Shown piece after piece: positions 19,307-29,818 of a stretch of DNA of 64,000 bases (its first letter is position 1; each line of letters begins with the position of its first letter). Under the pieces are notes generated by a model. It was not told the DNA's origin. It saw only the letters and a program-made list of their open reading frames with translations, and did not search any database. Origin of the DNA: Epithemia pelagica (Eukaryota; Bacillariophyta; Bacillariophyceae; Surirellales; Surirellaceae). The translations under genes and the position numbers were made by a program. The DNA lies in contig OX337237.1 of assembly GCA_946965045.2 (NCBI GenBank), positions 1,302,001-1,366,000 of the forward strand, given 5' to 3'.

Positions 19307-21760
19307 ATGTCTGGTCCCCCAAAGTATGCAATACTTATGGGATACAAGTGTGCCGGGTGCTCGGCTGCCTTCTATGCGAATGATGGAGAATTGCTCGCAC
19401 GACTGCCTCCCTACATGGCTATGTGTTACCCAGTGGAATCCAAGTATGCTAGAGGAACATCGCATCTAGCTAAAGATGCTACGAGGATTATGGAAGCATC
19501 AATGGTAACCTATGGCAATGGGGATTACATCAGTCGGATGCTATATGAAGGAATCAACACCTACTATGAAGACAAGACAATGAGATACTATTCTTATTGT
19601 GCTGCTACAGGAAAAGAATCAGAAGACTACGTGCAAAAGGATGGTGAGTTTCTGGTTCGCTACCCACCTTTAGGCGAGACAATCCGCCAGCTATATGATG
19701 ATGGAGCTAGCTCCGAATGGCAACCCTGGATGGTGTCGGACAATGAGAGAAACACAAGAGAGATTCAAGGGGTTAGATGCCAGCACATGTTTGCTCACGA
19801 CCACACCCACCAGGTAGTGAAAAATTATCCAAGACGCCTCAATGCAGCTGCAATGTGGACCATGGCAACAGAGGCAGGAGAAATTGCTTGTGCAGTGTTA
19901 GTGCACGACACATCAGCACTCGAGTTTGCACATGCTGCGGAACAAGTGCTGAGACGTACCGGGTTTTGCCCCAAGGTCATGTACTCTGACACATGGCCTT
20001 GTGGCAAGGATTTTTGGTTGTTGTTGGTTGATGACTTGGAGGGCCGTCTTGGCCTTTTCCATTTCATACAGAGGATCACCAAGACGCTCAGACAACGGCA
20101 CATTGACTTTGGGATAGCCATGAAGGATTTGTTGGATGCAATCTACGAGTACCATCCTGAAGACTTGGAGAAACTTGTTGGTTCTTTGAAAAATGGAACC
20201 ATGTCAAGCTCCAAGAAACAATACACAGACGAAGAGATCAGTGAAATGATGGGAACAAAGACCTTTCGACAGAGGTACTCAAAGAACTTACGGAAGATTA
20301 TTCGGGGTGGCGATACCATTGTCCTCAAGTTGGAGGAGTGGAAGTGCAAATACAAGTGCACTTCCACTCCTGGCAAGCCACCAGCACAAGGCCGATTGGA
20401 TCCACACTCCAATCAACCTCTTTTTACGGCCGAAACACATCAAGCACTGGAAAACTGTAAAGAGAAGGCAAAGTTCCTTGCTGATCCCTTGCCCGTGGAG
20501 AAAATGTATCGTGAGATACCTCCATCACCAAGATCAAGCAACCAGCTGGTGGAGTACGTACCTTTGAGAGGAGAGAGTAAGCTCGAGAGCTTTCATGACA
20601 ATTTGACGCATTTTGCCAACTGTGGCATGCGAGAAACTCTCGCAGATGCTTTGAATTTGGCAGGCACGGCCCAGTATAACAGGGCAATTCGTCACAAGAT
20701 GAGAATCATGACGAAGTCTCAAGAAGAACGTTCAGTGGTGCCTGCAGGATGGGAAATGGTGGTGAGTTTTGGTAACGCATGCAAAACAAACATGATCAAT
20801 ATACTTGCCTCGATGTCTGGAGCTTCTCGTCCTCCCTTTCCAGAGGTTGAGAAGCTTCCAGAAGATACGGGAGAACGGTTTTTCTCCGAGTACCTGGAAA
20901 CGAGAAAAGAAATCACGCAACAAGTTCCAAAGCATCCACTCAACGATCGATGCCAGTGCCGAAAATGTGCGAGCAACAAGAAGAGGTTGCCGCATGACAC
21001 GTCCATTCCATTGTTGGGTTTGGCAGAGGAGGAGTCAGAGGTCGAAGATGAAATCCAACAACAGGACAGCGAGGAGAATCCAGCCAAAATACAACAACCA
21101 CAGACACAGCCAGAAACACAACAACAGACACGGCAAGAAACACAACAACAGACACAACAACAAGAAACAGCACAAGCACAGGCAATCAGTAGCAATAAGA
21201 GAAAGGAAAGAGAGGGAGAAGAAAAAGAGAGCGACGATTTGGATGAGAACAACACCAGCAACAAAAAGCAAAAGGTTACAAACAACAGCGAAGCCTTACC
21301 AACAACAACGATGGCAGCAACAAATCAATCAGCAGCGACAGTGCAGGATCAACAACAACAACACAAAGAGCCTCAAAATGCAGCAAACAGCACACCTGCA
21401 ATGGCAACAACAGCAAATGGGTTGGTGGTACTGCAATTGACAACAACAACAACGACAACAAGACAGAAAAACCAACCTGTCAACCCGTACAAGCAAAATC
21501 AGCAACGGCCAACAACACTCCCCGATCAACAGCAATACCCCTTTGCATTCAACAGCAATCCCCATGGCTGGGGTGGTCTTCAATCCGTCCCGAGATGCAT
21601 GCCCACCTTTCCTCCATTCGGACCACCACCTCGTGTCCAAACCCAGTTCTGTTGCGTCAAGTACATGAAGTACTGCGTAGAACGAGGGAAAGGACGTCCA
21701 CCCCATGACCGACGCTGCCTCAAACGAGCCTTGAACAAGGCACCATCTTCATTCTCTTGA
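19307..21760 (+). CDS. DDE-type transposase, catalytic part (copy B, whole)
   Basis: 817 residues from the ATG at 19307. A zinc-ribbon half (CAGC, 15-18) is followed by an RNase-H-fold-like region: AHDHTHQVVKNY with D165, VMYSDTWPCGKDFW with D228, and a helix GLFHFIQRI (249-257). The D...D spacing and the DH(T/S)...V.K pattern fit cut-and-paste transposases, but I cannot name the superfamily. A further Cys pair (CQCRKC) and a long Gln/Thr-rich tract precede a Cys/Arg-rich end. It would cut and insert the surrounding element. The 20352-21760 portion is the duplicated part and matches copy A. The gene is probably joined to 18429-19277. Confidence 0.65.
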   Translation: MSGPPKYAILMGYKCAGCSAAFYANDGELLARLPPYMAMCYPVESKYARGTSHLAKDATRIMEASMVTYGNGDYISRMLYEGINTYYEDKTMRYYSYCAATGKESEDYVQKDGEFLVRYPPLGETIRQLYDDGASSEWQPWMVSDNERNTREIQGVRCQHMFAHDHTHQVVKNYPRRLNAAAMWTMATEAGEIACAVLVHDTSALEFAHAAEQVLRRTGFCPKVMYSDTWPCGKDFWLLLVDDLEGRLGLFHFIQRITKTLRQRHIDFGIAMKDLLDAIYEYHPEDLEKLVGSLKNGTMSSSKKQYTDEEISEMMGTKTFRQRYSKNLRKIIRGGDTIVLKLEEWKCKYKCTSTPGKPPAQGRLDPHSNQPLFTAETHQALENCKEKAKFLADPLPVEKMYREIPPSPRSSNQLVEYVPLRGESKLESFHDNLTHFANCGMRETLADALNLAGTAQYNRAIRHKMRIMTKSQEERSVVPAGWEMVVSFGNACKTNMINILASMSGASRPPFPEVEKLPEDTGERFFSEYLETRKEITQQVPKHPLNDRCQCRKCASNKKRLPHDTSIPLLGLAEEESEVEDEIQQQDSEENPAKIQQPQTQPETQQQTRQETQQQTQQQETAQAQAISSNKRKEREGEEKESDDLDENNTSNKKQKVTNNSEALPTTTMAATNQSAATVQDQQQQHKEPQNAANSTPAMATTANGLVVLQLTTTTTTTRQKNQPVNPYKQNQQRPTTLPDQQQYPFAFNSNPHGWGGLQSVPRCMPTFPPFGPPPRVQTQFCCVKYMKYCVERGKGRPPHDRRCLKRALNKAPSSFS

Positions 21761-22331
21761 TTGACCTGAATACCTGCATGACAAACAACAAAAAGAAAAA
21801 TTCGTAGTGAGTAACATCGTAGCAAAAAGAATTATGACAAGATCTTGTGCGAGGTGCAAGCAGTTCCGATTGTGATGCGAAGCACAGACTGGATACGCCT
21901 CATCACATGCTACGTAGAACCACGTGAAAGGTCATCGGATGGTCGGGAGGATTGTACCAGTGTAGAATGTCGTTTCAATAACAAAAAGGTGCTGAAACGA
22001 CATGAAGGGCTTAATAGTTTTGGAGGGGAAGTGCCTTCTCCCCTCTGAGGGAAGCTTGGAGCTTCCTAGAACATTTCATACGTCAGAGGAAACAAACGTG
22101 AGACTGCGAGCAATACGCGGATCGATTTCATGAAGGAATCTGACTTACGGAATCTCCTTCTTCTCTCCTTCTCTCTCCCCCTCCTCTCCCCCTCTCCTCT
22201 GCCTTCTCCCCCCCTATTTTCTCCCAAGGCTGGGAGGAACTGGACGGCAAGCGGACGTGCCGACGATGGACGGACGTTTCGAGTGACGTCGACCAGCACT
22301 GAGCCAAGAAGTGGTGGCTGAAAAGAAAGCA
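21761..22331. other. 3' flank of the transposase (copy B): TIR-like motifs, hairpin, polypyrimidine tract
   Basis: Same content as 1410-1980: ATGTCGTTTCA at 21967-21977, inverted at 21993-22003, the GGAAGCT/AGCTTCC hairpin at 22050-22066, and a C/T-rich tract at about 22152-22225. Confidence 0.5.
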
Positions 22332-22339
22332 AATCCAAG
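22332..22339. repeat. 8-bp target site duplication, left side of hAT copy B
   Basis: aatccaag, identical to 29027-29034. Confidence 0.9.
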
Positions 22340-22798
22340 CAGGGTTGTGAAGTAACTATATATGACATAGTGAATGGACTTAGCTACTTTCAAGTACTAT
22401 TTAAATTTATAGACGACTTTACTTAGTGATTAGCAAGTCACTGTAACACTTCCAGTGAATTTACTTAATGACTAGTAAGTCTACTACCCGTTGCTATAGA
22501 ATTTACTTAGAATTAATTCGTCAAGTCAATTCCCCCCGTCTCCCTCATTCGACTTAATAACATTACAGGCACGATGGAATTTGACTTTGACTTTAATACT
22601 AAATTCTTCATAATTCCCTGTTAATTCTCTGACTTAAACCGTTTAAGTCAAAGTGACTTAAGTCACATAATGCAAGACACAACTGTGCACTAATGGTTAA
22701 GGAATCGCTGTGCTTCTGCACTCTGCACTCTGTACTGTGTCTGCGCCAACTCTTCTGCACTCTGCACCTCTGCACCTCTGCACCTCTGCAAATTTGCA

Positions 22799-23119
22799 AT
22801 GTACAGAATGGCTTGTGTAAGCACGAACAAGAACAACATTGTATTCGAATCTCGATGTCGAGTTCGATACATAATTCACTGTCCCTATACTCTAATCAGA
22901 TTCCTAGAAGAGGAACTTGAAGGGCATCCTTCATCTGTATCTGAACCCGAGGAAATGGTTGACGAAGACAACGTCTTAGTGGATGCTATTTCCAATATAC
23001 TTCTAAGATGGCTAATGCGTTCGAACAAGACAATTACAATCAAGCAAGTGAATACTTTCATGTCAAGGACACACATCTGCCAAGTCAACAGCATCCCTTC
23101 CAACGAGGTCATAAAATAA
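22799..23119 (+). CDS. Small upstream open frame in hAT copy B (uncertain)
   Basis: Counterpart of 2448-2768, with one residue changed (Thr to Met) by the T at 23061. The competing frame from the ATG at 23008 is unchanged in protein. This weakly argues that the shorter frame is the one under constraint. Confidence 0.3.
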   Translation: MYRMACVSTNKNNIVFESRCRVRYIIHCPYTLIRFLEEELEGHPSSVSEPEEMVDEDNVLVDAISNILLRWLMRSNKTITIKQVNTFMSRTHICQVNSIPSNEVIK

Positions 23120-23206
23120 TTTTCCCTCGGTATTCTCGAAGCCACAGCTTCAGACAGTTCGCCATATACCATCAACTATGAAGTCCCAGAAGGAGCCAAT
23201 CCATAC

Positions 23207-24574
23207 ATGGAGATATTTTGTTTGCCTACATTCCACCGACAAGACTGTTCGACCTTCCTTACCACACTCTGTGCCGAATATACCCTGGACCAAAGAGATA
23301 CTTGCTCAATCTCACCACTCACCCACATAATGTCTTGGATGATTCGATCCGACACGCGATTCGTTGTGCAAACTCCAATCACGGTTGGCCAGGAAGGTCC
23401 CCTATTCAGATTTGTTCCCGATACCATTTTCCCTTTCATCGATATGTTCGAAAAGGAAGTTCTGTCCATAATCCAAGAACATGACAATCAAATCACTTCC
23501 CCTGGTGGGTCTCCGACCACCAAACCAAATAATTCATCCTCTCCATCCTCTTCCACACGCAAAACCACAACGAATACATCCTTGTTCCACCCATACTCTA
23601 CCCGGAAACGAACGAGACTAATTTCACAACTGATTCAATCCGCCTCCCGATCCAAAATAAAAATTCAATACAACAAACTAGGTTATGATTCGACGGAGAA
23701 GCGCCACATGCCTGGTGAACCACCGAAACTACTACCCCTCCGAAATGTATATCTGGCTCCTATTCCACCATTGGCTCCACAAATAAAGGAAAAACAACTC
23801 AATCTTCTTTCCGGTCTTCTTGATTTTCGGCAACACCTTCTCGATAAGAACATCATTTCCCCACGAGACAATTGGGAACGATGGATGGACGATTATCTCC
23901 ACAACCAATCGAACTCTGACGACATATCCCAACAACCAGACCGAGCTTTCATGTGCCTGATCATCATCATCATGAGTTCGAGTACGTCAGATGCACAACT
24001 CAGCAAAATTATCCCACGCCTTTTCTCCATTGGCCTCACATCTGCAACGGCTTGTTATGACATCGCATCCCGTTATGGCATGAATGCATTCTGTTCCATA
24101 ATTTCTGATGCTGGTCGCTACTACAACAATGCCGAAAGAATAGTCAACTCAGCTGACTATTTCATACAGCGCCACGATGGGATCATTCCGTCCAATATTT
24201 GCGCTCGCCAATTTGAACAGCTGATTGGGATTGGCCACAAAACTGTCATGATTGTTCTATCTTTGGCGTTTTCCCAAGATGAAGGAATACCCTGTGATAT
24301 TCATGTTTTCCGATGGTGTTTTCATTTGGAATGGACCCATGGCTACAAAATGGAGAGCGACTCTTTAAGATGTTCGCACCTTCTCACCTCATGGATTCCA
24401 CGAAACATATGGAAACAGATCAATCCCCTCTTTGGTTCCTTGGGCCAGCTCCTTCAATCCAATGAGACCCGACCCACTGTTTTATCAGCACTCGATTCCT
24501 ATAACGACACACATTCCGGTAATAATTTGAAGACACTGATTCCTATGATGGCAAACATTTATCAAAGATCTTAG
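23207..24574 (+). CDS. HhH-GPD DNA glycosylase, transposon cargo (copy B)
   Basis: The protein is identical to that at 2856-4223, with hairpin LIGIGHKT (Lys345) and CDIHVFR (Asp364) retained. Both copies are intact, but they come from one recent duplication, so identity is not evidence of selection. Confidence 0.8.
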   Translation: MEIFCLPTFHRQDCSTFLTTLCAEYTLDQRDTCSISPLTHIMSWMIRSDTRFVVQTPITVGQEGPLFRFVPDTIFPFIDMFEKEVLSIIQEHDNQITSPGGSPTTKPNNSSSPSSSTRKTTTNTSLFHPYSTRKRTRLISQLIQSASRSKIKIQYNKLGYDSTEKRHMPGEPPKLLPLRNVYLAPIPPLAPQIKEKQLNLLSGLLDFRQHLLDKNIISPRDNWERWMDDYLHNQSNSDDISQQPDRAFMCLIIIIMSSSTSDAQLSKIIPRLFSIGLTSATACYDIASRYGMNAFCSIISDAGRYYNNAERIVNSADYFIQRHDGIIPSNICARQFEQLIGIGHKTVMIVLSLAFSQDEGIPCDIHVFRWCFHLEWTHGYKMESDSLRCSHLLTSWIPRNIWKQINPLFGSLGQLLQSNETRPTVLSALDSYNDTHSGNNLKTLIPMMANIYQRS

Positions 24575-24651
24575 TAAAACTTAACGGTTAATCATGCAAA
24601 CATGCAACTTCATTGCCTCATTGTTAGTGAATCATAAATGGAATAAGTGTA

Positions 24652-27600
24652 TCACGGCAGTGATTTAAGTGTGGTGTTGGAGCGGGTACGTTTGCTCGAT
24701 GGACTATGGGTTTTCTTGCTACTCGTATCCTTCCTTTTCCCATCTTGTTTCTTGCTCGTGCTTGCAATTTGTTTTTCACTTGCTTCAGGAGTTGAGAAAT
24801 CAGCGGCAACAGCCAGAGGAGTCGTGATGACGGGAGCATCCTTGGAAGTTCCCTCTATGGGTAAGTTGGCGTCGTCCTTCAACAGACCAACAGCCGTAGG
24901 ACTGATCGCAATGCCGGTAGATTCTACCTTTACTTCTTCCATTTGTTCCTTCAAGGCTTTCAACAATCCACAATCACCGTCATCTCCATCGTCTCCCTCA
25001 TCCTGGTCTTTGTCTTGCTCGTCGATAGGAATTTGAACGACCACAATGTCGTCTGCTTCTAGAGGAGGAGCAAGATCATCATCATTGTCTGTATCAGCGT
25101 AGAACTTCATCAATGTTGTTGTTTCTTCGGCTGTCGTGCTGTTTCCGGCTACTTCTGGATCGACCGGAACAGGTCTTGTTGTTGTCGTACTCTCCGCCAC
25201 TGAGACCGAATCTTGCCTGTCATTGTATTGGCTTGTTCCTTCATCCATAACCTTCTTCTTACCGAACTCTTGTAGTTCCATAGCGGCCTTCTGAATGGCC
25301 ATTGCCATTTGTAACTGTCGACCTTGCATCTGCCGCCCATGTTGGTCCAGGTCCACTGGTGTCGTCTTATTCTTCTCTTGAAACGGCAATTTCCCATCTT
25401 GTTCCGTGCTGGATAGCTGGTCTGTGGCCCCAGTGCTAATGTCTTGTGCTGGTGTAGTTTCCGCTGTTATATTGATCGGTTCACTTGATGTTCCGCTTCC
25501 TGTTCCACTACTTGTTCTTTGTCGCAACGGTGTTTCGGTAGTGCTTTCAGAAGCCACTGGTTGACTGGCTACTGCAACTGCAACACTTGCAGTGGCTTGG
25601 ACTTGGCTGCTTGTGCCGTCTCCCTTTGTGCCACTCTCGTCTATCGCAGTCATGTCGATCACTTCCTTTTTCTCTGTTTCTTCTTTCTCTATTTCGGCTT
25701 CTCTCTGAAGAATCAATTTGCGCAACGGCCTAGTCAACTTTTCCAAAGTTCGCATCTCGTTGTGTTTCTCATACATATTGCCCATTAATTTGTTCTGGTG
25801 ATACCAAGTGCTTGCAGAGAACACTCGTTCTTGAAAGGCATTAGTCGGAGGTTTGGTAAGCCAAATGAGAGCTGAAGGGAGCATGAAAGGATATTCCGAA
25901 CCATGAACCTTCCACCATTTCATGACGTCGAAATATCGTGCTATGCCAAGGTAGTAGTTGTCACGGCAGTGTTCATTGAACTCGTCCCATTCCAAACGCC
26001 CCCATTTCTGAGATTCCTCCTTGAATTCATCTGTCAAATACTTCTTGATCACCACCTCCCATCTATGATCAATCATAAGGTCACACAGTTTCTTGAAATC
26101 GGTCCAACATTGTTTGCATGCCTCGCGGAGGTCCGCAACAAGTTTTGCCTCTGCGCCAGCGTTACTGGCCTTGCCAGACAGTCCAAGCAAGTCCTGTTGT
26201 TTTTTCTCTCGTGCTTCTCTGATCTTGGCAAAGGCACTTGCCACCTTCGATTTTTTCTTAGGTTTTGCACTCGAGTTCGTAGTAGGTGTGGAGTCTGTTG
26301 TTCCCCCACTGTTGCCAGTCTGTTTTGCAAACACTGTACCAAGGCGCGAAACTCGTTTGTTCGAAAACTTGGCAACCATATCCTCCACAAACATCGTCTT
26401 AACACGGGAGATATCGTCGTCGTCATAGGCATCCAAATCTTTGAAGAGTCCTTCAAAAATATTGGCCAGGAGTGGGTTGCAGCACATGGCTTTCTCTGCA
26501 TCTTCGTCTTTTTCTTCGAGAACGTACGTCTTGTACTCTTTGATAATCCGACGGATGAGTTTCCGACTAGTCGAATGCAAGTCCTCAAAGGCAATTGGGT
26601 TGCGTTGTTCGTCCAGGTCATCCATGTTCTTTGTGGCATCCCACTTCTTGATTGGGTTGTCCAAATTTTCTTTCATGGGCAAGCATTCGATGTCCTCAAT
26701 TTCCATCAACTTGGCAACATGACGGGCACTGTACAACTCCAATAAGGACGCAGATGAAGAACCGGGAGCATCGACTTGGAGCGATAGAGACACTGCCTTT
26801 AGAGGGGATAGAATGGCTTCAAATTGGGAAAGAACTTCCCATACATCCGGATTGGGATAGCGGCGTTTGAAGCCTAGGTCTCCATTTATAGTACTTGCAG
26901 CGTATTCATCCATAATCCATTTGTTGCGAAGGAGGCCAATGATGAGTAGGATGCATCCAGATACCCTTGTTTCATTGGGGAGTGGAATCATGATGATCAC
27001 AGCTCCCATTTTGTTTGCGAAATCTTTGAAATTCTCCCATCGTTGTGGTGCTCGACTGCTCATGAGCCATGCAGCAAACTTCTTTGCAATACCATAGGCT
27101 TCAACAAATTCTGGATTGGCGTCGATGATAATCTTGTTTCTGCTTCGTTGTACCAAGCCGGTGGCATGTTTCAGAATCAGTTCGGCCTTGTGCATGTCAC
27201 ACTTGCCTTTACTGCCACTGCCACTCCCATGACGTGGAATGCCGAGAATGTACTTGCCTGCAAGCACGGCTGATGCCGTGTTGTCGTTTACAGAGGCGCA
27301 TAAGTCACTCTGAGAAAATCCGACTTGATTTAGTAGAGCGTGTGTCAACTTGGCGACATCGGCAGCCGAGTGACCTTGTATTTCAGCCAGGCCAATGGGA
27401 ATTCTATAAACTTCACAGTTTCTGGGATCTGTGAACATTATAGTGACACCCAGAATGTCGCCCCTGGGGCCGTTCCATATGTCGTGGCATAAGGTCCCAA
27501 AAGGTACGTTCTGCTTGCATAGCTTGTGATAAGCATTGCGAACGTTATTGCCAAGTTCTGACACGACGAAGAGGAACTCTTCATAAGAATTCAAGCGCAT

Positions 27601-28386
27601 TTTGGTGATCTCCCTTCGACTCATATTTTCAGCCTTGGAATCTTTGAGCTGGAGGCCATGGGAGGTTGCGAACTGAAGTAGTGACCGAAATTCTGGCTTC
27701 TCTACTGTCGATGCTGGTAGGCAGCAATCATTCACGAACTCATATATGAGTCGTCGGAATTCCTTGCGAATACCTGATCGTGTTACAATTTGATTCGTTG
27801 CATATTGGCCAAGAGTAGCCTGTGTGTCCGGTTTCTCGTCGTCAAACGTCAAATCTTGGTGACTCCCAGTTCGGTGCTGGGAGATATTGGAAGTTTTGCC
27901 AGAGCAACCGATGATGGATTTGGCCAAGGTTGTATCCGGATCGTGGAAGCAAACAGGGCATATGATGCAGAACCGACAGACATCTTGGTACTTGGCTAGC
28001 TTCTTCGATACAACCGGTTTCTTCCTGCCTTGTTGAGAAGGTTTTTTCTTCGGCCATAATTTCTTGATTACAACATGTTTGTAGGATTGGAATAAGCTGG
28101 TGACTCCCTTGTACATTGAGAAGTCTCGTTTCTCGTCAATGGATTCTTCGTGAAACTTGTCGAACTTTTCCCAATCGATGTGGATCCCCCATTTCCATAG
28201 AGGAGTAGGATTCTGAGTGAAAAATTCGGGAAGTGGGGAGGAAAGAATGGGAATGAGCTCCTTCTCCTGTTTGTATAGAGATTGGCGAGCCTTGATCTTG
28301 TTCGCCGTTGCAGTATCCAATGGTGGATCATCAGTCGAGCTTTTCTTGCTCGATGTTCGGCTCAACGACTTCCTCTTTGGAGCCAT
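24652..28386 (-). CDS. hAT-family transposase with BED-like zinc finger (copy B)
   Basis: The protein is identical to that at 4301-8035, starting at the ATG at 28386. The BED-like finger, D302, D368 and the C-terminal dimerisation region are all present. Confidence 0.9.
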   Translation of the reverse strand: MAPKRKSLSRTSSKKSSTDDPPLDTATANKIKARQSLYKQEKELIPILSSPLPEFFTQNPTPLWKWGIHIDWEKFDKFHEESIDEKRDFSMYKGVTSLFQSYKHVVIKKLWPKKKPSQQGRKKPVVSKKLAKYQDVCRFCIICPVCFHDPDTTLAKSIIGCSGKTSNISQHRTGSHQDLTFDDEKPDTQATLGQYATNQIVTRSGIRKEFRRLIYEFVNDCCLPASTVEKPEFRSLLQFATSHGLQLKDSKAENMSRREITKMRLNSYEEFLFVVSELGNNVRNAYHKLCKQNVPFGTLCHDIWNGPRGDILGVTIMFTDPRNCEVYRIPIGLAEIQGHSAADVAKLTHALLNQVGFSQSDLCASVNDNTASAVLAGKYILGIPRHGSGSGSKGKCDMHKAELILKHATGLVQRSRNKIIIDANPEFVEAYGIAKKFAAWLMSSRAPQRWENFKDFANKMGAVIIMIPLPNETRVSGCILLIIGLLRNKWIMDEYAASTINGDLGFKRRYPNPDVWEVLSQFEAILSPLKAVSLSLQVDAPGSSSASLLELYSARHVAKLMEIEDIECLPMKENLDNPIKKWDATKNMDDLDEQRNPIAFEDLHSTSRKLIRRIIKEYKTYVLEEKDEDAEKAMCCNPLLANIFEGLFKDLDAYDDDDISRVKTMFVEDMVAKFSNKRVSRLGTVFAKQTGNSGGTTDSTPTTNSSAKPKKKSKVASAFAKIREAREKKQQDLLGLSGKASNAGAEAKLVADLREACKQCWTDFKKLCDLMIDHRWEVVIKKYLTDEFKEESQKWGRLEWDEFNEHCRDNYYLGIARYFDVMKWWKVHGSEYPFMLPSALIWLTKPPTNAFQERVFSASTWYHQNKLMGNMYEKHNEMRTLEKLTRPLRKLILQREAEIEKEETEKKEVIDMTAIDESGTKGDGTSSQVQATASVAVAVASQPVASESTTETPLRQRTSSGTGSGTSSEPINITAETTPAQDISTGATDQLSSTEQDGKLPFQEKNKTTPVDLDQHGRQMQGRQLQMAMAIQKAAMELQEFGKKKVMDEGTSQYNDRQDSVSVAESTTTTRPVPVDPEVAGNSTTAEETTTLMKFYADTDNDDDLAPPLEADDIVVVQIPIDEQDKDQDEGDDGDDGDCGLLKALKEQMEEVKVESTGIAISPTAVGLLKDDANLPIEGTSKDAPVITTPLAVAADFSTPEASEKQIASTSKKQDGKRKDTSSKKTHSPSSKRTRSNTTLKSLP

Positions 28387-29012
28387 GGTTGGGCGCAAGA
28401 GGTGCAGGGTGCAAAGTGACAAAAGGGGGACGGTGGTGAAAGGATGCTGGCTGCTTGTCGTTCTAACTGTGAGGAGTGAGAAGTGAGGACACGACAAAAC
28501 AAGGCCAAGAGTCAAGGGTCATTCTGATAGGTGTTGGGGAAGAAGGTATGTGTAGGTCATCAGTTGATTGTTGTTTGTTTTGTCAGTTTCGAGGTGCTTT
28601 GTATGAAGAATACACGGTACACGGTGATTATCGGTGTGTCTGTACTTTAGGAGAATGGAATAACTGACTTAGGGAATTTTGGTAGAATGGAATAACTGAC
28701 TTAGGGAGTTTGGGTAAATGACTTACTATAATGACTTCAAGTAGGGAACTTTGGGCCTAATGGAAGAAGACTTGGGAATGACAAGTCGTCCGGTCATAGT
28801 GAATGAGATTGACTTGGGGAATGAAAGTCATGTAAATAACGAAGGAGACTTGACTTGAACAGAGTAAGTACTGGTGGTATAGAGTATAGAATAGAATAAG
28901 GAATTGTCATTCCGTATTCTACGGCATGAGGAATGGAATGGGACATGGGACTTGCAAAAAAGTGGCAAAATCAAGTCAAATTTGGTGTTGACTTTGGAAT
29001 TAGTGACTTATG
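28387..29012. repeat. Transposase upstream region and right subterminal motif array, hAT copy B
   Basis: Equivalent to 8036-8661: the same direct repeat of the AACTGACTTAGGGA unit and scattered GACTT/AAGTC motifs up to the right inverted repeat. Confidence 0.6.
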
Positions 29013-29026
29013 ACTTCACAACCCTG

Positions 29027-29034
29027 AATCCAAG
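29027..29034. repeat. 8-bp target site duplication, right side of hAT copy B
   Basis: aatccaag, identical to 22332-22339. Confidence 0.9.
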
Positions 29035-29264
29035 GAATGATAGTTTATCGTGGGCGATGCAGTGATGCAAATAATCTGGTTTGAAGTTGTTACTCGTACT
29101 CTCGCAGGCCTCGATAAGTCTTCACTGCCCTGATGTCACTCAGAACAGGCTAAAGCAGACGGGCATACAATACATAAATTCTCCATCCCACACCGAACAC
29201 TAATGGTAAAGTAAATGGATGCCGACTAGGCTCTTGTAGGATTTTAAGGCCAATCTTGTCCCAT

Positions 29265-29377
29265 CAAGAAAGGCGACTGATATTAAGCGAATTTTGGGCG
29301 AGTAGCTAACCCATGAGGGACGCGTAGCTTAGAGCTCACTAATTTCAGTTTTTCACTTAGACGCATGATCGTAATTT
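29265..29377 (+). repeat. 5' LTR of full-length Copia element
   Basis: Identical to 35438-35550. It starts CAAGAAAGGCGACTG and ends ATCGTAATTT. The ends are set by where identity between the two copies stops, so they may be off by one or two bases. It lacks the usual TG...CA ends at these limits, although a TG...CA pair (TGATATT...GACGCA) lies inside. Confidence 0.8.
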
Positions 29378-29390
29378 GGTTTATCAGACC
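29377..29390 (+). promoter_or_regulatory. Primer-binding-site-like sequence
   Basis: TGGTTTATCAGACC begins at the LTR end. It resembles the TGGTATCAGAG-type site complementary to initiator methionine tRNA used by many Copia elements, with two extra Ts. Confidence 0.5.
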
Positions 29391-29818
29391 CAATGCAATA
29401 ACTAATGAGATGCTATACCCACCATGGCCTGGGAAGGTCGCGAAATATCTAGATCATTCGCTTGGAAGAATGACTGCCCAAGGTTGGACACCTGTACTCC
29501 CGTTCATCTCACTAATATCTCGCCTGCAACGGGGCTCGAGATGGATGAATGTGGTGTGTGGTCCGCGTATGCGCACACACCGGGCAATGGCGGACGCGCC
29601 GAACATCCTGCCGTTGGGGATGAAGCTATACGGACATGTTCATTACTTAAATGACGTGCGCCGTCCTAGCACACCATGCAAGCTCTCCAACTCCGATTCT
29701 ACCGCACGCTCGCAAGTAGAACTGAGACCATGACGTGTAAATTCCCCAAAGAAGAAGAAAACCTCACTTCGCTGGAAAGTCTGAACGAGTCCGAAAAAGA
29801 CAAAGAATCCTCGCAACC
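29391..29818. other. Copia leader (copy B)
   Basis: Untranslated leader between the primer-binding site and the gag ATG; no supported gene. Same as 9040-9467. Confidence 0.6.

Larger units (their letters stand above)
18164..22003. mobile_element. Candidate DNA transposon carrying the split DDE transposase
   Basis: The 11-bp motif ATGTCGTTTCA begins at 18164 and its complement ends at 22003. A second direct copy lies at 21967-21977 and a one-mismatch copy at 18195. These inverted motifs bracket the transposase gene with about 265 bp and 243 bp of margin. Both outer sides read gaa, a possible 3-bp target duplication, but so short a match is weak. The NTPase-nuclease gene lies just outside these limits, so the element may instead be larger. 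Confidence 0.45.
22340..29026. mobile_element. Complete hAT DNA transposon carrying a DNA glycosylase (copy B)
   Basis: Same structure as 1989-8675: 14-bp perfect inverted repeats at 22340-22353 and 29013-29026, with aatccaag at 22332-22339 and 29027-29034. The only base difference noticed from copy A is at 23061. Confidence 0.93.
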
